Below are positions 1-5,751 of a DNA stretch of 5,751 nucleotides, piece after piece. A program made the position numbers and the translations under genes. The DNA is from CAXRDE01 sp964342365 (GTDB taxonomy: Bacteria; Cyanobacteriota; Sericytochromatia; UBA7694): contig CAYFGW010000277.1 in the NCBI GenBank assembly GCA_964342365.1, positions 1-5,751 of the forward strand, read 5' to 3'. Position 1 is the first letter of the stretch; each line of letters opens with the position of its first letter. The notes beneath the pieces were generated by a model. That model saw only the letters and a list, made by a program, of their open reading frames with translations. It did not search any database and had not been told where the DNA came from.

Positions 1-2
1 TT

Positions 3-482
3 GCCAGATCCTCAGAACGTAAGACTGAGAACGCTCTGGACAAACTGAATGTGCTGTTTGCTACCGCAGGACTCAAAAAAGCAGAAAACAAGGCGGCCAT
101 GATGTGGATTGCTCGCTCGCTTTATCATGAAAACAACGTCAAACTGCGCCACAAGCAACAGCAAAAAATGCGTTCCACTTTACGACCTATTCTGTCTCAA
201 ATTGTAGATGAAGGCATTACGGAAAACATCTTTAACACCCTTTCTACAGAGGCCACCACTGAGATCGTGCTGGATTTACTCCAGAACAGCCAGGCCATCA
301 CACCTCTGTTTTTGACCCTGGATAAAAACCCTGAACAGCTGGCGCTCATTGAAGCCCATTATCGGGGTATTGAATTTACCCTGGAACGGTTGCTGGGATT
401 GGCCCCCGGCCAGATTCAGCTGGTCAACAACGACATACTGCGTCAATTCTCGGAGGAAATATGCTCAACAAACGCCCCCTGA
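3..482 (+). CDS. TetR/AcrR-family transcriptional regulator, C-terminal ligand-binding domain (5' partial)
   Basis: The reading frame is open to the left edge with no stop, so the gene begins outside the window. The GTG at 51 is an internal valine, not a convincing start, because family-like sequence already precedes it. About 160 residues are visible. They are all-helical and follow the usual TetR C-terminal pattern: an 'ARSLYHENN.LRHK' helix, then 'LRPILSQIVDEGITENIF', a helix typical of the TetR core, and a last helix with 'IEFTLERLLGL'. The N-terminal helix-turn-helix, roughly 60-80 residues, would lie upstream and cannot be checked. TetR proteins are cytoplasmic dimeric repressors released from DNA by a small ligand. 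The stop lies 22 bases inside the P450 gene, which implies one transcript. The likely role is local control of the P450, possibly with its substrate or product as ligand; that is inference. The family call rests on pattern only, since the DNA-binding domain is not visible. Confidence 0.72.
   Translation, partial: ARSSERKTENALDKLNVLFATAGLKKAENKAAMMWIARSLYHENNVKLRHKQQQKMRSTLRPILSQIVDEGITENIFNTLSTEATTEIVLDLLQNSQAITPLFLTLDKNPEQLALIEAHYRGIEFTLERLLGLAPGQIQLVNNDILRQFSEEICSTNAP
452..457 (+). promoter_or_regulatory. Ribosome binding site of the P450 gene
   Basis: GGAGGA lies three bases before the ATG at 461 (four bases from the GGAGG core). It is a strong match to the anti-Shine-Dalgarno sequence, although the spacing is slightly short. 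It sits inside the end of the TetR-type gene, so ribosomes finishing that gene pass over it. This fixes the P450 start at 461 and supports translational coupling. Confidence 0.75.
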
Positions 483-1723
483 CCACCCTGCAGAAGCCCG
501 TTAATCTGGTCAACCGTGAATTCAATAACAACAAATACGGTTATTACGAATGGCTCAGAGACAACGACCCCGTACACAAGGGCAAACTAACGGTCATGAA
601 CTTTTACTATCTCTCCCGGTATGAAGACTGTGTGGCTCTCACCAAAGATCCCCGCTTTGTCAGAGAACGCTCCCGTGCGCTGGGCAAAAAATCTTCAGCG
701 TTGCCCATACCGCTGCCCCGCAGTCTGGAAGCCATGACCAATAATATGCTCATGCGTGACGGGGCAGACCATCGGCGACTCCGGGATCTGGTGCATCAGG
801 CCTTTACGCCGCGCAGGCTGGCCCACCTGGAAGCGCGCATTGAAACCCTGACGCAGAACCTGCTCGATAATATGCAGGGCAAACTGGTGGTGGATCTTAA
901 ACAGGACTACTGTTTGCCCATTCCGGTGACGGTCATTGCAGAGATGTTGGGCATAGACTATGCAGAAATGCAGGTGTTTCGGCAGCATCTGAACGCCATG
1001 ACGGATACCCTGACAGGACTGAGTGCGCTTAAGCTGGTGATGAAAGATCTGCCCGCCGCCCGGCGGTATATTGAAAGCCTGATTGCCAAAAAGCGCAAGG
1101 CTCCCGCTGAAGATATTCTCACGGGACTGATTCAGGCGGAAGCCGAAGGCAGTCGCTTAAGTGAAGACGAACTCATCAGCATGTGCTTTTTACTGATTGT
1201 GGCGGGTTATGAAACCACGGTGTATTTGCTCACCAACGCCATTCTCTGTTTGCTCACACACCCGGAACAGCTCGACGCACTCAAAGCACAGCCCGAGCTT
1301 ATAGACGGAGCGATTGAGGAATCCCTGCGCTATCTGGGACCCGTTCAGGCCACCAAGCCTTACTTTGCCAGTGAAGAAGTCACTTTGCACGGGGTTAAAA
1401 TTCCCCGGGGTGCTGCGGTCATGCCCTTACTGGGAGCGGCCAATCACGACCCGCGACAGTTTGAAAACCCGGAGATCTTTGACATTACCCGCAGCCCCAA
1501 TCGGCATCTGGGGTTTTCTCAGGGCATTCATTATTGTCTGGGAGCGCCTCTGGCGCGTATTGAAGCCCGCATTGCCCTCAAAAATCTGTGGGCCCGCTAT
1601 CCGGATCTGAGACTGGCGATTGAACCTGAACAATTGGAGATGATTCATCAGCCGGGCTGGCATAAGTATAAGCGTCTGCCAGTAATCCCCGGGGATCGTA
1701 CACCTGCGCCACCTGAAGGGTAA
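461..1723 (+). CDS. Cytochrome P450 (soluble bacterial class I type)
   Basis: This is a complete 420-residue haem-thiolate monooxygenase, the usual length for soluble bacterial P450s. It has no N-terminal membrane anchor, so it should be cytoplasmic and depend on a ferredoxin and ferredoxin reductase encoded elsewhere; none is in the window. All diagnostic motifs are present. The C-helix region 'DGADHRRLRDLV.AFTPR' is at about 100-119, with H104 and R108 placed to hold haem propionates. The I-helix oxygen-activation motif is AGYETT at 248-253, with the acid-alcohol pair E251/T252. The ExxR motif is E287-R290. The haem loop FSQGIHYCLG is at 352-361, with C359 as the iron ligand; serine replaces the first glycine of the classic pattern, a common variant. 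The ATG at 461 follows a strong ribosome binding site. The sequence resembles the CYP107-like bacterial group in general, but I cannot assign a CYP family or substrate. The last 48 codons are antisense to the end of the convergent receiver-protein gene. Confidence 0.96.
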   Translation: MLNKRPLTTLQKPVNLVNREFNNNKYGYYEWLRDNDPVHKGKLTVMNFYYLSRYEDCVALTKDPRFVRERSRALGKKSSALPIPLPRSLEAMTNNMLMRDGADHRRLRDLVHQAFTPRRLAHLEARIETLTQNLLDNMQGKLVVDLKQDYCLPIPVTVIAEMLGIDYAEMQVFRQHLNAMTDTLTGLSALKLVMKDLPAARRYIESLIAKKRKAPAEDILTGLIQAEAEGSRLSEDELISMCFLLIVAGYETTVYLLTNAILCLLTHPEQLDALKAQPELIDGAIEESLRYLGPVQATKPYFASEEVTLHGVKIPRGAAVMPLLGAANHDPRQFENPEIFDITRSPNRHLGFSQGIHYCLGAPLARIEARIALKNLWARYPDLRLAIEPEQLEMIHQPGWHKYKRLPVIPGDRTPAPPEG

Positions 1724-4544
1724 AATAGCGCGTGTTTTGCAGGGTTTGCTGATACAGTAAATCGTTCACCGACTCAGGGGCCACGGGCCATTGCTTACGC
1801 ATTTGCTGACGCAAGCGATTGCGGGTGTTGTTTATATAAGTGGCGTTCGTGGCCTTTGCAGCACTCAGCTGATGCGCCGACACCGGTAAGCCCGGCCGCC
1901 TGAGCAATTCCCGTAACCAGCGCGCATAGTGATTTTTATGCACCACGCGCACCGCCTCTTTTTGGGAGCCGGACCGGATATCCAGGGTAATTTGCTGATC
2001 ATCACAGGCCACGACAGAGAGTTTTAAAGCCGGCAGATGAGGGTGAAAAGGCGACAGTGCGGGAAGTTCCGGGCGCTGTCCCTGGTCCCGTTGCGCCTGA
2101 AGCCGCCGCAAGATATTTAAGCGCAAACTCTCTGGCCAGGGCAATTGCTCCAGGGTTTCGCCCTTGGGCACAAAATGGGAGAGCGGTACGCCCAGACGCA
2201 ATCCTTCCGTGCGTAGCGCGTCTTCATGCACCAGCGTACTGGTCACAATCACCGACAGTTCCCCGAAGTGTTCTCTGAGACGTTCCAGCATGACATAACC
2301 GTTCTGTGGGTGGGCGTTGGAGGTGGCGCTGGCGGGCAGATGCAAATCCAACAGCACCAGATCGGGTTTGTGGCCCCGCTGTAGAAAAGCATCCAGCGCG
2401 TTTAAGTGGGTCAAATGATGGAGACGGAGTTCCCAGCCTTTGTAACGGGCCATTTCCGTGAGCAGTTGCTGCATATCTTCAGCATGCACAGGATTATCTT
2501 CAATCAGTAGAACATGCACAGCCGCTGAAAAGGGCTCCCGCTGTGGAGACCCTTGCTGCTGAATATGACGTTGCTGAATACGACTGTGCTGAAGTCCATA
2601 GCGGCCCGAAGCATCTTTTTGTAACCAGGTATTCACATCGATGGGCTGCTGCACGGCCAGAGCTGAGGCATACACTTCTTCTTTGAGATCGTGCAGCATT
2701 TTAGACACTTTATTGGCCAGTTGTTGACGGGGATGACTCGTGGGAAAGGCGTGCGCTTGCACCCGCTTAAACAGAGCGGGCACCTGCTCCCGCAGCAGCT
2801 GCTGCGTCAGCCACGCATTGTCCTTAAAACGGGCGGGAATCTCAGCAAATTGCTCTGCCTGAAACGCCGCCAGCAGCTGCTGAAGCTGTTGCAGCAGCAA
2901 GGTCTGAAGATCAGCATCTAACGTCCTGAGTGAACCGCTTATTTTCAGTTTATCCAGCCAACGCCACAACACCGCCTCTGAAAAAGGAGAAACGGCCACC
3001 GCCTCCAGTTCTTCTGCATAGCGGGTGTAGCCCCTGTGCACCAGGTGCTGCAGCAGCTGAGTCGGCGTGAGAGGCCCGTGGTGAGCAAGACTGTCCAGCA
3101 GGGCACCACTGAGTTCCGAAAGAGACAGCACCACACCGTTCAGGACTCTGTGCTGGTCGTGTATCTGCAAGTCAAAAGCGGGGGGCGTTTCTAAGGCCGC
3201 AAAAGCCAGCTGCAAACGTTCGGTGAGCACCTCCGGTGAGCCTTTAATAATATAGTCGGCGTGGCGCAGCCCCACCTGATTCAACGCCAGCTGATCCGGT
3301 AAAAAATACGTGGGGGTGGTGTGCACCAACAAACGGGGAGGCGTCTTGAGATAGCGCGAAAAGGAGTCCTGCAAAAACGCAATACCGTGCTGACGGAGAG
3401 GTTCTGCACCCGGTGTCAGAGGCAAGGCCAGATCCGTGAGCACCACGTCAAAGGCATGGTTGTCTAGCAGCGTTTTGGCCTGCGAAATACAGGTAGCACA
3501 ATGGATCTGAAGTCCCGAAAAGTCCCGCAATACGTCCAGCACGTGCGCCATCCAGACGGGATTGTCTTCCAGGACCAGGACGGCATAAGGCACCTCTGGA
3601 GACGCTGCCCAGGACCCTACCCATTGGGGCACTGGCAAAAGCTGCCGCCAGAGATGCAGATTATCCGGGGTGAGCTCTCGCAGATCCGGGGCGTAATGCT
3701 GACTCACGGGCAGCCAGCGCTCAAGGACGGCCGCCACCGCAAAAAGATGTTGCCCCACGGTGTTATGAATGAGCCGTTGTAAGGGTTCAGCCAGCTGTGG
3801 CCGCAGCGTTTTGAGGCTTTCTGCAGCGCGCAGCACCCGCAGCGGCTGCTTCAAACGGCGATAAGAATACTGCTTCAGCCAGGTGCTCAGTTCCGCAGAG
3901 AGCGACAGGGGCTTGAGCTCATGCTTAAGCCGATGTTTTAGCGTTTTTTGCTCCTCTAAAAGGGCTGGCCAGTGCCGGGAAAGATAGGCCACGGCCCGTG
4001 CCAGTTGTGGCGTGTCCACGTGGGTGTTGAGTTTCTGCCACAGCTGACGCCAGGCCGCGTGGACAGCATGGAGATCTTTTTGGGCCAATGCTTGCTCAAC
4101 GGTGGCACATTCCGCCTTCACGCGCTGCCTTAAGGCGCCAAGACGCGCTTGTAAAACCCGCCAGATTTCTCTGGCACTGTCATTATCCTGGGTGTTGAGA
4201 CTGTTTTTAAAATCATGATGCAGGGAGCGATTGGTATAAGCATAAAGCGTCACCGCCTGCGCTTGCCAGGACGCCTCTGAGAGCGTCTCTGTGCCAGTCT
4301 CTGTGCTCAGCACATCCAACTCCTGTTGCAGATAAATACCGGTGCGATGTCCGCGCAAAGCCTCTAACTCAAATTCAGAGCACACCAGGGCTCCGGTGGC
4401 TCCCTCACAGCGCCAGCGGGCAATATCTGCCAAAAAAGCGTCTACGTCCATGTCCGTACGCAGGCAGTGAACGGTATCATCACCATGCTGCGCAAGGAGT
4501 CCGGGGATTTGTGCGGCCAGTTCACGGTCTTTTAAGGTGGGCAT
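1578..4544 (-). CDS. Large tandem-receiver signalling protein with two winged-helix-like regions and two HD-K helix motifs
   Basis: This 988-residue cytoplasmic protein has no signal peptide or membrane segment. From the N-terminus: residues ~20-105 resemble a degenerate receiver; 105-118 carry HHDFKNSLN, like the phospho-accepting H-box of histidine kinases; ~120-315 are helical. REC1 (~320-450) has acidic E326/D327, phospho-acceptor D371, T409 and K434. Residues ~455-540 resemble an OmpR/PhoB winged helix; ~541-610 are Gln/Leu-rich helix; 612-630 carry a second motif, LHDLKEEV. REC2 (~675-815) has E682/D683, D733, T768 and K794. A second winged-helix-like region (~840-945) includes 'LRELLRRPGLPVSAHQL' and a recognition-helix-like 'TYINNTRNRLRQQM'. 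The tail from ~950 is Pro/Ser/Asp-rich and looks disordered. Both receivers keep every catalytic residue, so both should be phosphorylatable. No kinase ATP-binding motifs are visible. A likely role is a two-input response regulator or phosphorelay protein acting on DNA; its partner kinase and targets are unknown. An in-frame TAA 24 bases upstream leaves the ATG at 4544 as the only sensible start. Confidence 0.88.
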   Translation of the reverse strand: MPTLKDRELAAQIPGLLAQHGDDTVHCLRTDMDVDAFLADIARWRCEGATGALVCSEFELEALRGHRTGIYLQQELDVLSTETGTETLSEASWQAQAVTLYAYTNRSLHHDFKNSLNTQDNDSAREIWRVLQARLGALRQRVKAECATVEQALAQKDLHAVHAAWRQLWQKLNTHVDTPQLARAVAYLSRHWPALLEEQKTLKHRLKHELKPLSLSAELSTWLKQYSYRRLKQPLRVLRAAESLKTLRPQLAEPLQRLIHNTVGQHLFAVAAVLERWLPVSQHYAPDLRELTPDNLHLWRQLLPVPQWVGSWAASPEVPYAVLVLEDNPVWMAHVLDVLRDFSGLQIHCATCISQAKTLLDNHAFDVVLTDLALPLTPGAEPLRQHGIAFLQDSFSRYLKTPPRLLVHTTPTYFLPDQLALNQVGLRHADYIIKGSPEVLTERLQLAFAALETPPAFDLQIHDQHRVLNGVVLSLSELSGALLDSLAHHGPLTPTQLLQHLVHRGYTRYAEELEAVAVSPFSEAVLWRWLDKLKISGSLRTLDADLQTLLLQQLQQLLAAFQAEQFAEIPARFKDNAWLTQQLLREQVPALFKRVQAHAFPTSHPRQQLANKVSKMLHDLKEEVYASALAVQQPIDVNTWLQKDASGRYGLQHSRIQQRHIQQQGSPQREPFSAAVHVLLIEDNPVHAEDMQQLLTEMARYKGWELRLHHLTHLNALDAFLQRGHKPDLVLLDLHLPASATSNAHPQNGYVMLERLREHFGELSVIVTSTLVHEDALRTEGLRLGVPLSHFVPKGETLEQLPWPESLRLNILRRLQAQRDQGQRPELPALSPFHPHLPALKLSVVACDDQQITLDIRSGSQKEAVRVVHKNHYARWLRELLRRPGLPVSAHQLSAAKATNATYINNTRNRLRQQMRKQWPVAPESVNDLLYQQTLQNTRYFTLQVAQVYDPRGLLADAYTYASPADESSPIVQVQSPVSDPDSGPTDF
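1710..2027 (-). other. Winged-helix-like region B near the C-terminus (residues ~840-945)
   Basis: A strand-rich start ('LKLSVVACDDQQITLDI') is followed by 'ARWLRELLRRPGLPVSAHQL', which closely parallels the second helix and turn of PhoB/OmpR output domains. 'ATYINNTRNRLRQQMRK' fits their recognition helix, and a final strand 'RYFTLQVAQV' stands where the wing would be. This suggests a DNA-binding output domain, and it is a better match than region A. Confidence 0.6.
2100..2522 (-). other. Receiver domain 2 of the 988-residue protein (residues ~675-815)
   Basis: It contains 'VLLIEDNP' (E682, D683), 'PDLVLLDLHLP' (D733 as phospho-acceptor), 'SVIVTST' (T768) and 'HFVPKGE' (K794). A loop of about ten residues rich in Ala, Ser, Asn and Pro follows D733 before 'NGYVMLERL', in the same place as the insertion in receiver 1. 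The domain looks fully functional. Confidence 0.92.
2925..3182 (-). other. Winged-helix-like region A after receiver 1 (residues ~455-540)
   Basis: It starts with strand-like 'RVLNGVVLSLSELSGALLDSLAHHG', which parallels the OmpR/PhoB start where a 'v.Ls..E..lL..L' helix follows a short sheet. Then come 'PLTPTQLLQHL' and a recognition-helix-like 'SEAVLWRWLDKLK'. An extra segment of about 15 residues sits before that helix, and the usual GxGY wing is not evident. DNA binding is plausible but unproven; it may be a degenerate copy. Confidence 0.5.
3195..3587 (-). other. Receiver domain 1 of the 988-residue protein (residues ~320-450)
   Basis: The order of elements matches a CheY-like fold. Strand 1 with the acidic pair is 'AVLVLEDNP' (E326, D327). 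The phospho-acceptor strand is 'FDVVLTDLALP' (D371). The switch threonine is in 'LLVHTTPT' (T409 or T410), and the conserved lysine is in 'YIIKGS' (K434). There is a short proline/glycine-containing insertion after D371. All catalytic positions are intact. Confidence 0.9.
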
Positions 4545-4550
4545 GAGGGT

Positions 4551-4556
4551 CCTCCA
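4551..4556 (-). promoter_or_regulatory. Ribosome binding site of the 988-residue protein gene
   Basis: On the - strand, GGAGG lies six bases before the ATG at 4544, which is ideal spacing. With the in-frame TAA at 4566-4568 and no other start codon between them, it fixes the start. Confidence 0.8.
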
Positions 4557-4569
4557 GGTTCTGGCTTAC

Positions 4570-4575
4570 ACTATA
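4570..4575 (-). promoter_or_regulatory. Candidate -10 element for the receiver-protein gene
   Basis: TATAGT on the - strand differs from TATAAT at one position. It would place transcription start near 4563, giving a leader of about 19 bases that includes the ribosome binding site. The hexamer 17 bases upstream is a poor -35 match, and the spacer contains a run of six G. If this promoter is real, it would probably need an activator or an alternative contact. The gene could instead be read from the upstream peptidase gene. Confidence 0.35.
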
Positions 4576-4604
4576 CCCCCCGGAATTCGGAAACAGGTAT
4601 CCAC

Positions 4605-4616
4605 TCGCAATTGCGA
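4605..4616. promoter_or_regulatory. Perfect 12-bp palindrome, candidate operator
   Basis: TCGCAATTGCGA reads the same on both strands. It is centred about 47 bases upstream of the start point implied by the candidate -10 element, where activators often bind. The 9-base right part AATTGCGAC recurs at 4629-4637, exactly 20 bases away. No T-run follows, so it is not a terminator. Assignment as an operator is inference from symmetry and position. Confidence 0.4.
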
Positions 4617-4637
4617 CCCATTACAACTAATTGCGAC
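4609..4637. repeat. 9-bp direct repeat AATTGCGAC, 20-bp period
   Basis: Copies lie at 4609-4617 and 4629-4637. The period of 20 is close to two DNA helical turns, so both copies face the same side of the helix. The second copy overlaps the last codons and the stop of the peptidase gene. The first copy is part of the palindrome at 4605-4616. Confidence 0.5.
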
Positions 4638-5751
4638 TTCCGGGAATCAGCGTCAGCTCTAGCTGCTGTCCTTCACGCAGGACCGTGACTTTGGCGGGCT
4701 TGCCAATTTTAAGGGTATCAATGGCGTAGGTGTAATCGTAAATATTTTCAATGGCTTTGCCGTTGAGATTCACAATCACATCCCCGCTTTTTAGCCCCGC
4801 TTTTTCTGCGGGTCCACCGGCGCTGGTGCCCGACAAGCGCACGCCCTTAATATCGCCACTGGCGTAATCGGGGATAGTGCCCAGATACACCCGCAGCCCC
4901 CGACTCTGCTCTTGTTTGGGCGGGGCTTGCTTCTGGTAACGCAGCGCCTCTGGCTGACTGGCCACGCGCCGGGTCAGCTGATGCATGAGGCGAATCACCC
5001 GCTCGGTGCCGGGGTAGTTGATCTTGTCGGCAGTGTCACCGGGGGTGTGGTAATCGCTGTGGGCACCAGTAAAGAAATTAAGAGAGGGAATTCCCTTGCT
5101 GTAAAAGGCGGTGGTGTCCGTGGGCAAATAAGCGGTACTCTGGAGCACCAACGGCAGCCCCGTTTTTAAATTGCTCTTTTCAATATAGCTGTTCCAGTCG
5201 GGGCTAGAACCCGTGCCCTGAATGGCCAGCGCCTTCTCAAAGCGGCCCACCATATCCATGTTCAAATAGGCACTCATTTTTGCCAGAGAGGGAGAAGTGT
5301 TCACATAGTGACTGGAACCCAGTAACCCCAGTTCTTCGCCAGACCAGAGCGCAAACAGCACGTTTTGTTTGAGTCCTCTGGGGTTAGCAGCAAGGGCCTC
5401 GGCAATTTCTAAGACCCCGGCACTGCCAGAGGCGTTATCGTCTGCGCCGTGATGAATGAGATCACCGTCTTTGTCCTGACGGGCCAGTGAAGAATGGGTG
5501 TGTCCGGTGCCCAGGTGGTCCATGTGAGCGCCCAGCACCACCGTGCGGGTGGCTCCGGGCACTTTGAGCAGTCCCAGCACGTTATGTCCTTGTTTTTGAA
5601 TGCGCTTTAAGTCCACGTGGGCCGACAGTTTCACCGGCAGCGTAAAGCCGTTCACAAACTGCCCCTGATCCAGACGTTTTTGCAGCGCGGCGGGATCCTT
5701 TTTGGCCTGTGTAAACCACGGCAGTACCCGTTCGGTGTTCACCGAAAGCAC
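4627..5751 (-). CDS. M28-family zinc aminopeptidase with C-terminal PDZ domain (5' partial)
   Basis: The frame is open to the window edge; the codon at 5751 is probably internal, so the N-terminus is missing. Numbering the 374 visible residues from the edge, the co-catalytic two-zinc M28 site is complete: H76 in GAHMDHLG with D78 beside it, bridging D105 in GADDNASG, the general base E139 and ligand E140 in SGEELGLLGS, D166 in NMDMVGR, and H235 in SDYHTPGD. Residues 1-60 look like the end of a PA (protease-associated) domain returning to the peptidase fold at 'GHNVLGLL'. A PDZ domain spans ~285-372, with 'SAGGPAEKAGLKSGDVIVNLNG' carrying the typical AGL.GD pattern. Family members of this layout are usually exported, with a signal peptide, and remove N-terminal residues from peptides in the periplasm or outside. 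The signal peptide cannot be seen here. The gene runs in the same direction as the receiver-protein gene, 82 bases upstream, so read-through is possible, but a functional link is not evident. Confidence 0.93.
   Translation of the reverse strand: MLSVNTERVLPWFTQAKKDPAALQKRLDQGQFVNGFTLPVKLSAHVDLKRIQKQGHNVLGLLKVPGATRTVVLGAHMDHLGTGHTHSSLARQDKDGDLIHHGADDNASGSAGVLEIAEALAANPRGLKQNVLFALWSGEELGLLGSSHYVNTSPSLAKMSAYLNMDMVGRFEKALAIQGTGSSPDWNSYIEKSNLKTGLPLVLQSTAYLPTDTTAFYSKGIPSLNFFTGAHSDYHTPGDTADKINYPGTERVIRLMHQLTRRVASQPEALRYQKQAPPKQEQSRGLRVYLGTIPDYASGDIKGVRLSGTSAGGPAEKAGLKSGDVIVNLNGKAIENIYDYTYAIDTLKIGKPAKVTVLREGQQLELTLIPGSRN

Noticed and set aside
51..53. GTG at 51 as the start of a short 143-residue protein
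   Set aside because: The frame stays open to the window edge, no good ribosome binding site precedes the GTG, and the visible domain is the second half of a TetR-type protein, so the true start is upstream.
695..988. Open frame of 97 codons on the - strand inside the P450 gene
   Set aside because: It lies wholly antisense to conserved P450 sequence and has no recognisable domain, so it is a shadow frame. The same applies to - strand frames at 1190-1390 and 1427-1663 and the + frame at 1314-1610.
1722..1738. Possible hairpin AAAATA-loop-TGTTTT just after the P450 stop
   Set aside because: The stem is only six A/T-rich pairs with one G-U, too weak for an intrinsic terminator, and it lies inside the coding sequence of the convergent gene.
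2791..2806. Perfect 16-bp palindrome CGCAGCAGCTGCTGCG
   Set aside because: It comes from adjacent Gln (CAG) and Leu (CTG) codons in a Gln/Leu-rich helix. Similar CAG/CTG runs occur at about 2872-2900 and 3046-3060, so composition explains it.
2057..3782. Open frames at 2057-2278, 2691-2921 and 3501-3782 (+) and 2945-3136 (-)
   Set aside because: All lie within the receiver-protein gene, show biased or low-complexity composition expected of out-of-frame reading, and match no known domain.
4912..5169. 85-codon + strand open frame inside the peptidase gene
   Set aside because: It is antisense to conserved M28 sequence, including the D166 and H235 regions, and has no family features.
5749..5751. 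GTG at 5751 as the start of the peptidase
   Set aside because: It sits at the very edge of the window and would begin inside what looks like the end of a PA domain, without a signal peptide, so the gene most likely continues beyond the window.

Overview
The window carries four protein-coding genes and almost no spare DNA. Two are cut by the window edges. On the + strand lie the end of a TetR-type regulator (to 482) and a complete soluble bacterial cytochrome P450 (461-1723). On the - strand lie a complete 988-residue multidomain protein with two phospho-receiver domains (4544-1578) and, upstream of it, the C-terminal part of an M28-family zinc peptidase with a PDZ domain (5751-4627). The base composition is moderately GC-rich. 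The class I soluble P450 beside a TetR regulator, GGAGG ribosome binding sites, and the M28-PDZ peptidase suggest a Gram-negative bacterium, most likely a gammaproteobacterium. This is an inference from style only; no marker gene is present.

Left side (1-1723): the regulator and the P450 are on one strand and overlap by 22 bases. The P450 ribosome binding site and start codon lie inside the regulator gene, so they are almost certainly co-transcribed and probably translationally coupled. The obvious reading is a ligand-sensing repressor controlling its own P450. The substrate cannot be told from sequence.

Centre (1578-4544): the large protein faces the P450, and its last 48 codons are antisense to the P450's 3' end. 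It contains two complete receiver (REC) domains. Each is followed by a region resembling an OmpR/PhoB winged helix, and each is preceded by a helix with a histidine-kinase-like 'HD-K' motif. No kinase ATPase domain is visible. The N-terminus resembles a degenerate third receiver. This protein is the most unusual item in the window.

Right side (4545-5751): an 82-base gap holds a ribosome binding site, a plausible -10 element, a perfect 12-bp palindrome and a 9-bp direct repeat. These are candidate control elements for the receiver protein. Beyond them is the exported-type peptidase, with all expected metal ligands intact and its N-terminus outside the window. No RNA gene, mobile element, CRISPR array or convincing terminator was seen. 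There is no gene-free stretch longer than 82 bases.
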